The notes beneath the pieces are model-generated. The model did not search any database. It saw nothing but the letters and a program-made list of their open reading frames with translations, and was not told the DNA's origin. Made by a program: the position numbers and the translations under genes. 51,640 bases of DNA from a virus. Each line of letters starts with the position of its first letter. The stretch's first letter is position 1. The DNA is taken from the IMG/VR virus record IMGVR_UViG_3300046542_000291, positions 1 through 51,640 of that record. One strand, 5' to 3'. Below, piece by piece: positions 44,240 to 51,299 of this stretch.

Positions 44240-46525
44240 ATGATCGAAACGATTATCAAGTTGGACGGAACCGAAGAACCTTACTCCGCTCACAAGCTGA
44301 ACGGTTGGGGTGAGTGGATGGCTAAGAACCTCTACGATCTCGATTGGGGTTCCGTCGTTATGGAGGTCGTGTCTGAACTCCCTGCAAAAGTACCGTCTCA
44401 GGTACTGCAACAAGCTTTGATCGACCGCTTGCTGGACATGCGGACCTGGTCAGCCTACGTGGCTGCTGGTCGTCTGTACTCCGTGCTGGTTCGCAAGAAG
44501 ATGTATGGCCTGGACGGGATTCCAACGGTCAAAGCACTTCAAGCCCGAATGCGTAAAGACAAGGTCATCGTTAAGATGGCGTACTCGACTGCCGAGTACA
44601 ACCAGATCGAGAAGATGATCAATCATGATCTCGACATGGATACTCCACACTTCGCATTGCACCACCTTCGTCAGAAGTATGCAATTAAGAACCGTGTGAC
44701 GAACAAGGAGTACGAAACTCCTCAGTTCACTTACATGCGTATGGCCATGGCACTTGCTGAAAACGAGCCTGCCGAAACCCGCATGGAACACCTGCGTAAT
44801 TATTACGAGTTGCTGTCGCAACGACAACTCTCCGCACCAACCCCGAACTACGTCAACCTGGGCACTGTGCTGAAAGGCTTCGCCTCGTGCTGCCTGTTCG
44901 CGTCTGGCGACAATGGCGCATCGATCTCCATCGGTGTACACATCGCCGACATGATGACCCAGAACGCCGCCGGTATCGGCATGAACCTGCTGACTCGTTC
45001 CGTAGGTGATGCTGTCCGTAACGGCCTGATCGTTCACCAAGGTAAGTTGCCATACATCGCAAACCTCGGTAAAGCAGTTCGTTCGAACCTGCAGAACGGT
45101 CGTGGTGGTGCAATCTCGCTGTACTACAATGGCTTCGATCCAGAAGTGGAAGTCATCTCGCAACTGCGTAACCCACGTTCGGTAGCTGCCAAACAGAACC
45201 GTGACCTGCACTACGCACTGCTGACCAACACCTTGTTCGTTTACAAGGCTGCTCAGAAAGAAAACGTTTTCCTCTGGAACATCAAGACTGCACCCGATCT
45301 CCACGAAGCGTTCTACGGCAAAGACACCAAGAAGTTCATCGAACTGTACACGAAGTATGAGAAGGACGATTCCTTCAAGAAGACTTACGTATCGGCTCGC
45401 AAGATTCTGTTGACTGCCCTGACTGAAGCGTACGAGACTGGCACCGCCTATTGGGCGAATGCCACTGAGATGAACCGCCACACTGCGTTCCTGGAAGCAA
45501 TCCTGTCCTCGAACCTGTGTGTTGAGATCACTCAGCCTACTGCTCCGTACTACAGCATGCAAGACCTGTACTCCACTGAAGACCACGGTCGCGGTGAGAT
45601 CTCGACTTGTTCGCTGGCAGCAATCGTTGTGAACAACATTCACGACACCCCGACGTACAAGAAAGCGTCCTACTACGCTCTCAAGATGATCGACTACTGC
45701 ATCAACCACTCCAACTACCCGTTCCCACACTTGGCTCTGACTGCCAAAGCACGGATGAACGCTGGCGTTGGCATCATGGGTCTGGCTACCCACATGGCTC
45801 AGGCGGGTCTGCCTTACAGCTCTGACGCCGGTAAGCATGAGATGCACTTCGTTGCTGAACGTCACGCTTACTGCATGATTGAAGCCTCGCTTCTGATCTC
45901 GCAAGAGCGCGGTGTGGCCAAGTGGATTCACAAGACCAAGTGGCCGAAAGGTTGGTTGCCGATCGACACGTACAACCGTAACGTCGACAACATCGTTGAA
46001 GGTGGTTTCGACTACCTGTTCCCGTGGGAGAAGCTGCGTGCTCGCGTCATCGAGAATGGTGGCATCGGTCACAGTGCACTGATTGCCTACATGCCTGGCG
46101 AAGCCTCTTCGAAGGCTCTGGGTGGTGCAAACAGTATCTACCCTGTACGTCGTAAGGTCCTGACCAAAACCGACAACAACATCACCGTACACTGGGCTGC
46201 ACCGTTCAGCGATGATCCGGCTTACAAGTACGAAATGGCGTGGGACATCAAGACCAAGGACATGATCGATATGTATGCGATCTTCCAGAAGTTTACTGAC
46301 CAATCCATCTCGGCAGACTTGTTCCGTCGTATCGTCGGCAAGGAGAAGATCAGCTCGAACGAAATGCTGAACGACTTCTTCTACATGAACACCATGGGCA
46401 TGAAGACTCGGTACTACCAAAATACCGAGACCACAGCGAACCTCTCGCTGGAAGCTCTGGAATCCGCCTTCGGCAACACTGACGGCGCTGCCGCTGGTTG
46501 TGGCTCTGGCGGTTGCACCCTCTAA
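44240..46525 (+). CDS. nrdA: ribonucleotide reductase class I large subunit
   Basis: 761 residues, normal length. Active-site parts are all present: FASCCLFASGDN (cysteine 217 or 218), SSNLCVEI with asparagine 425, cysteine 427 and glutamate 429, EISTCSLA (cysteine 457 as redox partner), the tyrosine pair in TRYYQNTE (725-726) for radical transfer, and the C-terminal shuttle cysteines CGSGGCTL. Reduces ribonucleoside diphosphates to deoxy forms together with the small subunit that follows. No intein or intron is visible. Highly biased codon usage suggests strong expression. Confidence 0.97.
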   Translation: MIETIIKLDGTEEPYSAHKLNGWGEWMAKNLYDLDWGSVVMEVVSELPAKVPSQVLQQALIDRLLDMRTWSAYVAAGRLYSVLVRKKMYGLDGIPTVKALQARMRKDKVIVKMAYSTAEYNQIEKMINHDLDMDTPHFALHHLRQKYAIKNRVTNKEYETPQFTYMRMAMALAENEPAETRMEHLRNYYELLSQRQLSAPTPNYVNLGTVLKGFASCCLFASGDNGASISIGVHIADMMTQNAAGIGMNLLTRSVGDAVRNGLIVHQGKLPYIANLGKAVRSNLQNGRGGAISLYYNGFDPEVEVISQLRNPRSVAAKQNRDLHYALLTNTLFVYKAAQKENVFLWNIKTAPDLHEAFYGKDTKKFIELYTKYEKDDSFKKTYVSARKILLTALTEAYETGTAYWANATEMNRHTAFLEAILSSNLCVEITQPTAPYYSMQDLYSTEDHGRGEISTCSLAAIVVNNIHDTPTYKKASYYALKMIDYCINHSNYPFPHLALTAKARMNAGVGIMGLATHMAQAGLPYSSDAGKHEMHFVAERHAYCMIEASLLISQERGVAKWIHKTKWPKGWLPIDTYNRNVDNIVEGGFDYLFPWEKLRARVIENGGIGHSALIAYMPGEASSKALGGANSIYPVRRKVLTKTDNNITVHWAAPFSDDPAYKYEMAWDIKTKDMIDMYAIFQKFTDQSISADLFRRIVGKEKISSNEMLNDFFYMNTMGMKTRYYQNTETTANLSLEALESAFGNTDGAAAGCGSGGCTL

Positions 46526-46578
46526 AGAAATCACGGGTAGTCTTCGGGCTACCCTTCTACCCCAATCAGGACTTTCCA

Positions 46579-47739
46579 ATGACAGTTGCACTTCCAACCA
46601 AGATCTTCAACCTCGAGAAAAGCGATTACGGCAACATGAGCATCATCCTGGGCGAAGACCCGGGTCTGCTCGATTCGGTGAACAACAACCACCCGGAGCT
46701 GTACGACCTGTACAAGACTCTCCGTAACCTGGACTGGGATGAACAGGAGTTTGACTTCTCGACGTGCCTGACTGAGTTCAAGACGTGTGAGCCGACCTAC
46801 TACGACATGATGGTCAAGACGTTGGCATGGCAATGGGAAGCCGACTCGGTTGCCTCGCGTTCCATTGTTAACGTACTGTCCAACGTGGTAACTGATTCCC
46901 GTGTCTGGGCCGGTTACGTTCGTATTAACGATAACGAAGACGTGCATGCTTTGACGTACTCGGAAATCGTTCGTAACTCCTTCGACGATCCGTCGGAGAT
47001 CATGGGTGAAATCCTGGCGGTAGAACAAGCACACTCGCGTATGGCGTGCGTTGCTCGGGTAATGGGCAAAGCTCACGAGACCTCGCACAAGTATGCGTTG
47101 GGTCAAGTCGAGAACAACCAGGAAACCTACAACGACATCTTCATGTTCCTGGTAGCTCTGTACTTCCTCGAGCGTATCCAGTTCATGGCGTCGTTCGCTA
47201 TCACCTTCGCCCTGGGTAAGCTGGGTCTGTTCCAACCGATCTGCATGGCCGTCCAGAAAATCATGCAAGACGAATTCGAGATCCATGCTCAATTCGGTCA
47301 AGGTGTGTTGAAGGCAGAACTGCGTACCGAACGTGGTCGCCTGGCTTACGAACAGTGCTTCCCGCAAATGCAGGAACTGTTCTGGGAAATCCTGAAGTCG
47401 GAAATCACCTGGGCCGGTTATCTGTTCTCGGAAGGTCGTGAACTGACTGGCGTTACCAAGAACAAGCTGATCCAGTGGATCATGTTCAACGGTCGTGCTG
47501 CCGGCGGCTTCCTGGGTCTCAATGAAACCTTCCTGGAAAACAACGGGGAAGAGTTCTTCGAGATGACCGGCATGGAACTCACCTTGCCTGAGGTGAATCC
47601 ACTCGGTTACATGAACAAGTACATCGACATCTCCGACACCCAAGTCAGCAACCAAGAACAGGATGGTAACCAATACAAGGTGAACATCCTGGACATGCTG
47701 AACGAAGAAGAAAAGTTCACGTTCGAACTCCAGCTGTAA
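46579..47739 (+). CDS. nrdB: ribonucleotide reductase class I small subunit
   Basis: The ATG at 46579 (MTVALPTKIFNLEKSDYG) is chosen as the real start, since upstream codons are the nrdA tail in another frame. 386 residues. Metal ligands fit class I: WEADS with aspartate 89, EDVHALTY with glutamate 120 and histidine 123, and EIHAQFG later. The radical tyrosine aligns with Y127. It carries the diiron/tyrosyl radical centre for NrdA. It lies 54 bases behind nrdA. Confidence 0.96.
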   Translation: MTVALPTKIFNLEKSDYGNMSIILGEDPGLLDSVNNNHPELYDLYKTLRNLDWDEQEFDFSTCLTEFKTCEPTYYDMMVKTLAWQWEADSVASRSIVNVLSNVVTDSRVWAGYVRINDNEDVHALTYSEIVRNSFDDPSEIMGEILAVEQAHSRMACVARVMGKAHETSHKYALGQVENNQETYNDIFMFLVALYFLERIQFMASFAITFALGKLGLFQPICMAVQKIMQDEFEIHAQFGQGVLKAELRTERGRLAYEQCFPQMQELFWEILKSEITWAGYLFSEGRELTGVTKNKLIQWIMFNGRAAGGFLGLNETFLENNGEEFFEMTGMELTLPEVNPLGYMNKYIDISDTQVSNQEQDGNQYKVNILDMLNEEEKFTFELQL

Positions 47740-47749
47740 CCTCATAAAC

Positions 47750-47769
47750 GGAGTCCCTTCGGGGGCTCC
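47750..47769. terminator. hairpin terminator
   Basis: GGAGTCCC-TTC-GGGGGCTCC with CTCATAAA before and TTTATG after. It ends the nrdAB unit. Confidence 0.75.
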
Positions 47770-47827
47770 TTTATGTTTGCTATTTTATATAACCATCTTT
47801 ACATTCACCCACCAAACGAGGCAGCAC

Positions 47828-48922
47828 ATGAATACATTGAGTTGGCTGGAGAAGCAGGTCCCTTCTCTTGAAGATGGCCAACCCCTCCAAGAAGACGGTA
47901 CCCGTGAAGATCCGAGTAACCGTCCTGTCGTACCTGATTCCGCTGATGAAAGCGATGTAGGTGGTGATCGTTCACATGACGACAACCGTGAGCACCACAT
48001 GGGTGGTCGTGTTACAGACCCGGTTGAGGAAGTCGAGAACAACACGTTTGTCGATGACTACACCCCCGCCGATCACGTCAGAGAAGTAGAAGAAACCATT
48101 TCCATTGAAGGATTGGTCGAAGGTATCCGTAAGTTTTTCGGTATGCACAACCGAGGTAAAGACTACGTTGAGTTCGAACAAGGGAATAACCAAAACCTGG
48201 CGAACATGACCAAACAGATTGACAATACCTACGGCAACACTGAATGGTTGGGTAAGCAATCCCCCGTACAGGGCAAAGTCAAAGTTGAGGATATCTCTGG
48301 TTCGGTGAATATCGACAACCTTGCCGATAGCCTTACTCAGATTGCCAGCAGTGCCTTGCAGATCCAGAATGCCAAAACCGAAGCTGCCCGTAAGTTTGTA
48401 CAGTCGCTTAAACCTGGCCTCGATCTCATTGCTAAAGCTGGTAAGCCGACCGATGCAGCCTATGAAGCATTAAAGCCTCTTCTGGCTGAAGCAAAGCCAG
48501 CGTCTGAGCTTTACCGTGGTCCAAACAAAGCTGCTGCCTCCGATGGGAAGACGGTAGAAGAAGCAGATCCAATCGCCATCGCCGACATGCCTGCGATTGC
48601 TGGAGTGTTGTCGAAAGTCCTCAAGGACCTGGACAGTGCTAACGATGATCTACGCGAAGCTATCTATTCCACTTCGAAAGCGATGGAAATGGAATCCTTC
48701 ACCACGTACTTTGCCGAACGCCCTAATGGGAACCTGGGAACTCCAGCTGGTTCGAAATACAATGGCGATGCATGGACAGCCCTGGGCCAAGGTATTCGTA
48801 GAAAGCTTATGTCGTGCAACGTTCCACCGGTGATCGCGTCGTCTACCGCTTTTGACAAAGCATGCCGAGCTACTGCTATTTACCTGGAACGCTCCATTAA
48901 AGGCGGTAAGGTTGCTGAGTAA
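47828..48922 (+). CDS. unknown 364-aa protein, possible internal virion protein
   Basis: The ATG at 47828 (MNTLSWLEKQVPSLEDGQ) is the first one following the hairpin; upstream codons are hydrophobic noise. The ribosome binding site is weak (GAGGCAGC). Acidic N-terminal 90 residues, then an alanine-rich helical part (ALQIQNAKTEAARKFVQSL). phiKZ-like virions contain several processed inner proteins of this composition, and a protease site of the S/A-x-E type (PSLED, ISIEG) would fit. This is inference from composition. Confidence 0.75.
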   Translation: MNTLSWLEKQVPSLEDGQPLQEDGTREDPSNRPVVPDSADESDVGGDRSHDDNREHHMGGRVTDPVEEVENNTFVDDYTPADHVREVEETISIEGLVEGIRKFFGMHNRGKDYVEFEQGNNQNLANMTKQIDNTYGNTEWLGKQSPVQGKVKVEDISGSVNIDNLADSLTQIASSALQIQNAKTEAARKFVQSLKPGLDLIAKAGKPTDAAYEALKPLLAEAKPASELYRGPNKAAASDGKTVEEADPIAIADMPAIAGVLSKVLKDLDSANDDLREAIYSTSKAMEMESFTTYFAERPNGNLGTPAGSKYNGDAWTALGQGIRRKLMSCNVPPVIASSTAFDKACRATAIYLERSIKGGKVAE

Positions 48923-48931
48923 GCAATAATA

Positions 48932-49016
48932 TAGACCAAAGTTCGTACCTGGTCTAGTCAAAGTCGTGCGCCGGAGCCATCTCCTTTTCTTGATGGCTTC
49001 TAGAAGTGATCCTTCT
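48932..49016 (+). other. three adjacent hairpins after the 364-aa gene
   Basis: TAGACCA/TGGTCTA (48932-48956), GCCATC/GATGGC (48976-48997) and AGAAG/CTTCT (49002-49016) follow each other within 85 bases, ending 14 bases before a strong terminator. No reading frame. This could be a 3'-UTR-derived small RNA or a processing signal. From here to the tRNA at 49269 no protein gene is seen. Confidence 0.4.
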
Positions 49017-49029
49017 GCGACTGTCACCT

Positions 49030-49059
49030 CATAACCGAGCCCTTTCGGGCTCGGTTATG
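49030..49059. terminator. strong bidirectional hairpin
   Basis: A perfect 13-bp stem, CATAACCGAGCCC with GGGCTCGGTTATG, around a TTTC loop. It includes the CATA/TATG flanks inside the stem. Confidence 0.82.
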
Positions 49060-49086
49060 TCTGCTTCAACTTAAAGGACATTTTGT

Positions 49087-49098
49087 GTAATAGTATAC
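49087..49098 (+). promoter_or_regulatory. repeated GTAATAGTATAC motif ahead of tRNA region (copy 1)
   Basis: The same 12-mer recurs 75 bases downstream at 49162, with one change at 50539, and inverted at 20191-20202. The position before RNA genes suggests a phage promoter for stable RNAs. No clear sigma70 -35 box accompanies it. Confidence 0.45.
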
Positions 49099-49161
49099 GT
49101 GGATATTGTGCCCTCTTTGAGAAACAGTACCACCAGAGCCGAGAATTAAAATACTCTGCTT

Positions 49162-49173
49162 GTAATAGTATAC
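49162..49173 (+). promoter_or_regulatory. repeated GTAATAGTATAC motif ahead of tRNA region (copy 2)
   Basis: Identical to the copy at 49087; 96 bases before tRNA-Tyr. Confidence 0.45.
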
Positions 49174-49268
49174 GGAAGCACTGTCGTAACGCCTAAGATT
49201 GAGTCCAGCAGCGCCTAGAGCGCGGCATAGAAAACTTTCTCTTAACGTTGCTATGGTGTTATCCTGTC

Positions 49269-49353
49269 GGGTGTGTTGGGGAGTGGCCAAACCCAGGAGA
49301 TTGTAAATCTCCCGTCGCTGACTTCGCAGGTTCGAATCCTGCTGCACCCACCA
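49269..49353 (+). tRNA. tRNA-Tyr (GTA)
   Basis: Acceptor GGGTGTG pairs with TGCACCC (two wobbles), discriminator A and an encoded CCA. Anticodon stem GGAGA/TCTCC with loop TTGTAAA gives GTA. Long variable arm GTC-GCT-GAC as in class II tyrosine tRNAs; T arm GCAGG-TTCGAAT-CCTGC. Confidence 0.93.
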
Positions 49354-49539
49354 ATTCCGGGAATGCTCTATTAGAGTGTGCCTAAAGAATCTCTTGAGAT
49401 ATACGCCCTTAACGGTACGCTCGACCTTGTCCTATGGATAACCTCGACTGCTATGAGAAGCGAAGAATGTGGTTGGTAGCGGCCCTCTCAAGTAAGATAG
49501 CTAGGTTAATGCCAGCTTAGCAAGTTACCGTGGTTTAAT

Positions 49540-49608
49540 GCCAGCGTAGTTCAATTGGTAGAACACCGGCTTAGCCGGAGGTTGTGGGTTCGATTCCCGC
49601 CGCAGGCT
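49540..49608 (+). ncRNA. tRNA-like element 1 with collapsed anticodon arm
   Basis: Acceptor GCCAGCG/CGCAGGC (one A-A mismatch), D arm GTTC/GAAC, and T arm GTGGG-TTCGATT-CCCGC are all tRNA-like. The anticodon arm is only 13 bases, CCGG-CTTAG-CCGG (or CCGGC-TTA-GCCGG), so no seven-base loop and no usable anticodon exist. No CCA is encoded. Structured module A follows one base later. A copy of its first bases, TTAATGCCAGC, also stands at 49506-49516. Could be a decayed tRNA, but the parallel at 50123 argues for a kept tRNA-like domain. Confidence 0.65.
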
Positions 49609-49609
49609 G

Positions 49610-49719
49610 CTGATCAGAAGGCTAGCAATAGCAGAACTAAAACGAGGCGCCGGTACGCGCCTACCCAACTAACGAACGACCTGACGCGCAGGGTAATCAG
49701 TGGTTGGGGAACTGGTCAG
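49610..49719 (+). ncRNA. 110-nt structured RNA, copy A
   Basis: Closing helix P1 CTGATCAG/CTGGTCAG. P2 is GCTA-GCAA-TAGC. P3 is AGGCGC/GCGCCT with loop CGGTAC. P4 is CCCAACTA/TGGTTGGG, enclosing P5 CCTG/CAGG. Single-stranded parts are nearly identical to copy B: AAG after P1, AGAACTAAAAC after P2, GGGTAATCAG around the end of P5, GAA before the end of P1. Same total length as copy B. I do not recognise the family. Bases 49720-49863 have small hairpins (GGTA/TACC, CTCTG/CAGAG) that recur in position after copy B and no gene. Confidence 0.8.
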
Positions 49720-49863
49720 GTAAAGAATACCCCTCTGTTGGTGGAGCGAGGCAGAGTTGGCGGCGTTAGTGATACGCAGCTGGGTTATTTGGTCTTAAGT
49801 GATCAACATCGCGGCACATTTTACCGGAGCAATGCTGGGACTAGTGCCTTACATTGTTTCATT

Positions 49864-49940
49864 GCGATCATAGCTCAGTTGGTTAGAGTACTTGCCTGTC
49901 ACGCAAGGGGTCGCGGGTTCGAGTCCCGCTGGTCGCGCCA
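49864..49940 (+). tRNA. tRNA-Asp (GTC)
   Basis: Acceptor GCGATCA/TGGTCGC, discriminator G and an encoded CCA. Anticodon arm CTTGC-CTGTCAC-GCAAG gives GTC; D arm GCTC/GAGT; T arm GCGGG-TTCGAGT-CCCGC. Confidence 0.96.
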
Positions 49941-49959
49941 TATTCACTGGAGATGTTTC

Positions 49960-50121
49960 ATGAAAGTCAAGATCCACCAACGCCCTCTTAAGGTCATGGG
50001 TCCAGCCGAATGTCGCTGCTGCGACCAACTCAGCTGGAAAGATTTGAAACTGGATAAGCAAGCATTGAAAGAAGCCGTTAACGATACAGCTTACGCTCTC
50101 GATAAACGGCGAGCAGCATAG
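49960..50121 (+). CDS. 53-aa protein with CxCC cluster, between RNA genes
   Basis: The ATG at 49960 has GGAGA upstream, 20 bases behind tRNA-Asp. MKVKIHQRPLKVMGPAECRC is followed by C-D-Q-L-S-W and a charged helix; three cysteines in ECRCCD could bind metal. The stop codon directly abuts tRNA-like element 2. It is open along its whole length and has a good start, but is short. Function unknown. Confidence 0.65.
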   Translation: MKVKIHQRPLKVMGPAECRCCDQLSWKDLKLDKQALKEAVNDTAYALDKRRAA

Positions 50122-50122
50122 A

Positions 50123-50200
50123 CGCCACCTTAGCTTAAATTGGTAAAGCGCCTCTACCGTAAGGTTTAGGAGATTGCAGGTTCGATTCCTGCGGTGGATG
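50123..50200 (+). ncRNA. tRNA-like element 2 with tetraloop anticodon arm
   Basis: CCACC/GGTGG acceptor core (outer two pairs unmatched), D arm GCTT/AAGC, T arm GCAGG-TTCGATT-CCTGC. The anticodon arm is 20 bases, CCTCTACC-GTAA-GGTTTAGG, closing on a GNRA-type tetraloop GTAA instead of a seven-base loop, so it cannot decode normally. No CCA is encoded. Structured module B follows with no gap. Same arrangement as at 49540. Confidence 0.65.
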
Positions 50201-50310
50201 CCCGATAGAAGGTTCTTCGGAACAGAAGTAAAACACGGCGTCATTACACGCCGATCTAGTAAACGCGACCTAGCGATCGTAGGGTAATCAGTTACTAGAG
50301 AACTATCGGG
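50201..50310 (+). ncRNA. 110-nt structured RNA, copy B
   Basis: P1 CCCGATAG/CTATCGGG; P2 GTTC-TTCG-GAAC with a UUCG tetraloop; P3 CGGCGT/ACGCCG with loop CATTAC; P4 TCTAGTAA/TTACTAGA enclosing P5 CCTA/TAGG. Every helix has different bases from copy A but the same position and pairing. Joining segments agree: AAG, AGAAGTAAAAC, GGGTAATCAG, GAA. Downstream, GTA/TAC and CAGTCAG/CTGACTG (50321-50352) continue the parallel. Bases 50353-50538 hold no gene that I can support. Confidence 0.8.
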
Positions 50311-50538
50311 GTACAGAGTACAGTCAGACGGGCGTATCGCAAATGCTGACTGGAACAACCTTCACTGCTTACGAGTCGGGGCAGTTCTAATCGAAAGATT
50401 GATGCAGCTGGTTAAGAGCCCAGTACTGACCACCAAATTCAAAGTTTCAAGCACCGCCTGGTCCAGAAGTTAGCCAGGGTAAAACGGTCATCCAGAGGAA
50501 GCCTGGTATAGCGATCCAAATGTAAATGTTGGTTCTAT

Positions 50539-50550
50539 GTAATAGTATAG
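50539..50550 (+). promoter_or_regulatory. GTAATAGTATAG motif ahead of tRNA-Asn
   Basis: One base different from the copies at 49087 and 49162; 20 bases ahead of tRNA-Asn. Confidence 0.4.
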
Positions 50551-50569
50551 GACGAGCATTGCTCCCCAT

Positions 50570-50654
50570 TGGCAAGTACCCGAGTTGGTAGCAGGGGCCG
50601 GACTGTTAATCCGTTTGCGAAAGCACACCGCTGGTTCGAGTCCAGCCTTGCCAG
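50570..50654 (+). tRNA. tRNA-Asn (GTT) with long variable arm
   Basis: Acceptor TGGCAAG/CTTGCCA, discriminator G, no encoded CCA (next bases CAT). Anticodon arm CCGGA-CTGTTAA-TCCGT gives GTT, with a mismatch at the outermost pair. The variable region forms TGC-GAAA-GCA, which is unusual because asparagine tRNAs are normally class I. T arm GCTGG-TTCGAGT-CCAGC. Would need a CCA-adding enzyme, which this phage encodes. Confidence 0.88.
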
Positions 50655-50722
50655 CATTCCGTAAAAGAGTCCAATGGACTCTTTTATTCTGTCTATTAGT
50701 TCGAACCCAGGGAAGAACTTAC

Positions 50723-51289
50723 ATGTCGAAAGTTAGAACAAAAGATATCAACGGGTACATCGCGCTGTATTTACCTGACCATCCTTCAGCTAAAGAAAAC
50801 CCGAAGATGTTTGGCTGGGTGTATGAACACAGGTTAGTGGCAGAAAGTTTTTTGAATCGTCGTCTTTACGATGGTGAGGAAGTCCACCATCTGGACGAGA
50901 ATAAGAAGAATAACCACCCAGAGAATCTATTGGTACTCACGCAATCGCAACATGCGAAGTTGCATGCATGGATGAGGAGGATGGGTATTGATCCTAAGAC
51001 TTACCCAACACGTATCTGTAAAGCGTGTAAGAACGTACTATGGGTATCCCAGGAATGGTTCTGTTGCGATGCCTGTGCCAAAGTCGGTGCGCGTAAGGTA
51101 GAGCGTCCATCTAAAGAACAACTGACCATGGACATTACCGTATTGTCTTTAGTGAAAGTCGGACAGAAGTATGGAGTATCCGATAACAGTATCCGCAAGT
51201 GGTGTAAATTCTACGAAATTAATATCCAGCCAAAGTTTGCCCGCTATCGCGCAGGTGGCGGTGGTGAGGTAGCCATTCAACTACAATAA
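50723..51289 (+). CDS. HNH endonuclease with zinc-ribbon-like segment
   Basis: The ATG at 50723 (MSKVRTKDINGYIALYL) follows GGGAAGAAC. HNH core: VYEHRLVAESFL (about 33-44), VHHLDENKKNNHPENLLVL (about 54-72) and QSQHAKLHAW (about 74-83). A CKAC...CCDAC zinc ribbon lies near residues 97-117, followed by a helix-turn-helix-like part (VGQKYGVSDNSIRKWCKFY). 188 residues. Probable free-standing homing endonuclease next to the RNA genes. Confidence 0.9.
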   Translation: MSKVRTKDINGYIALYLPDHPSAKENPKMFGWVYEHRLVAESFLNRRLYDGEEVHHLDENKKNNHPENLLVLTQSQHAKLHAWMRRMGIDPKTYPTRICKACKNVLWVSQEWFCCDACAKVGARKVERPSKEQLTMDITVLSLVKVGQKYGVSDNSIRKWCKFYEINIQPKFARYRAGGGGEVAIQLQ

Positions 51290-51299
51290 AGAATTTATT

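Noticed and set aside
44450-46597. 715-aa minus-strand open frame
   Set aside because: Antisense of nrdA with shadow-type composition; nrdA is unmistakable.
46972-47070. NrdB lacking its radical tyrosine (EQAHSRMA motif)
   Set aside because: The correct alignment places the first ligand motif at EDVHALTY, which has the tyrosine (residue 127). EQAHSRMA is a separate downstream ExxH motif.
46549-47745. 398-aa minus-strand open frame
   Set aside because: Antisense of nrdB.
49610-49725. Pseudoknot in copy A: GACCTGAC with GTCAGGT
   Set aside because: The pairing is possible in copy A only; copy B cannot form it, whereas P1-P5 form in both.
49540-50352. Group I intron, tmRNA or RNase P RNA as explanation of the structured RNA
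   Set aside because: None of the conserved core sequences of these families that I know are present, the helices have a different order, and complete T arms precede the modules rather than being split by them.
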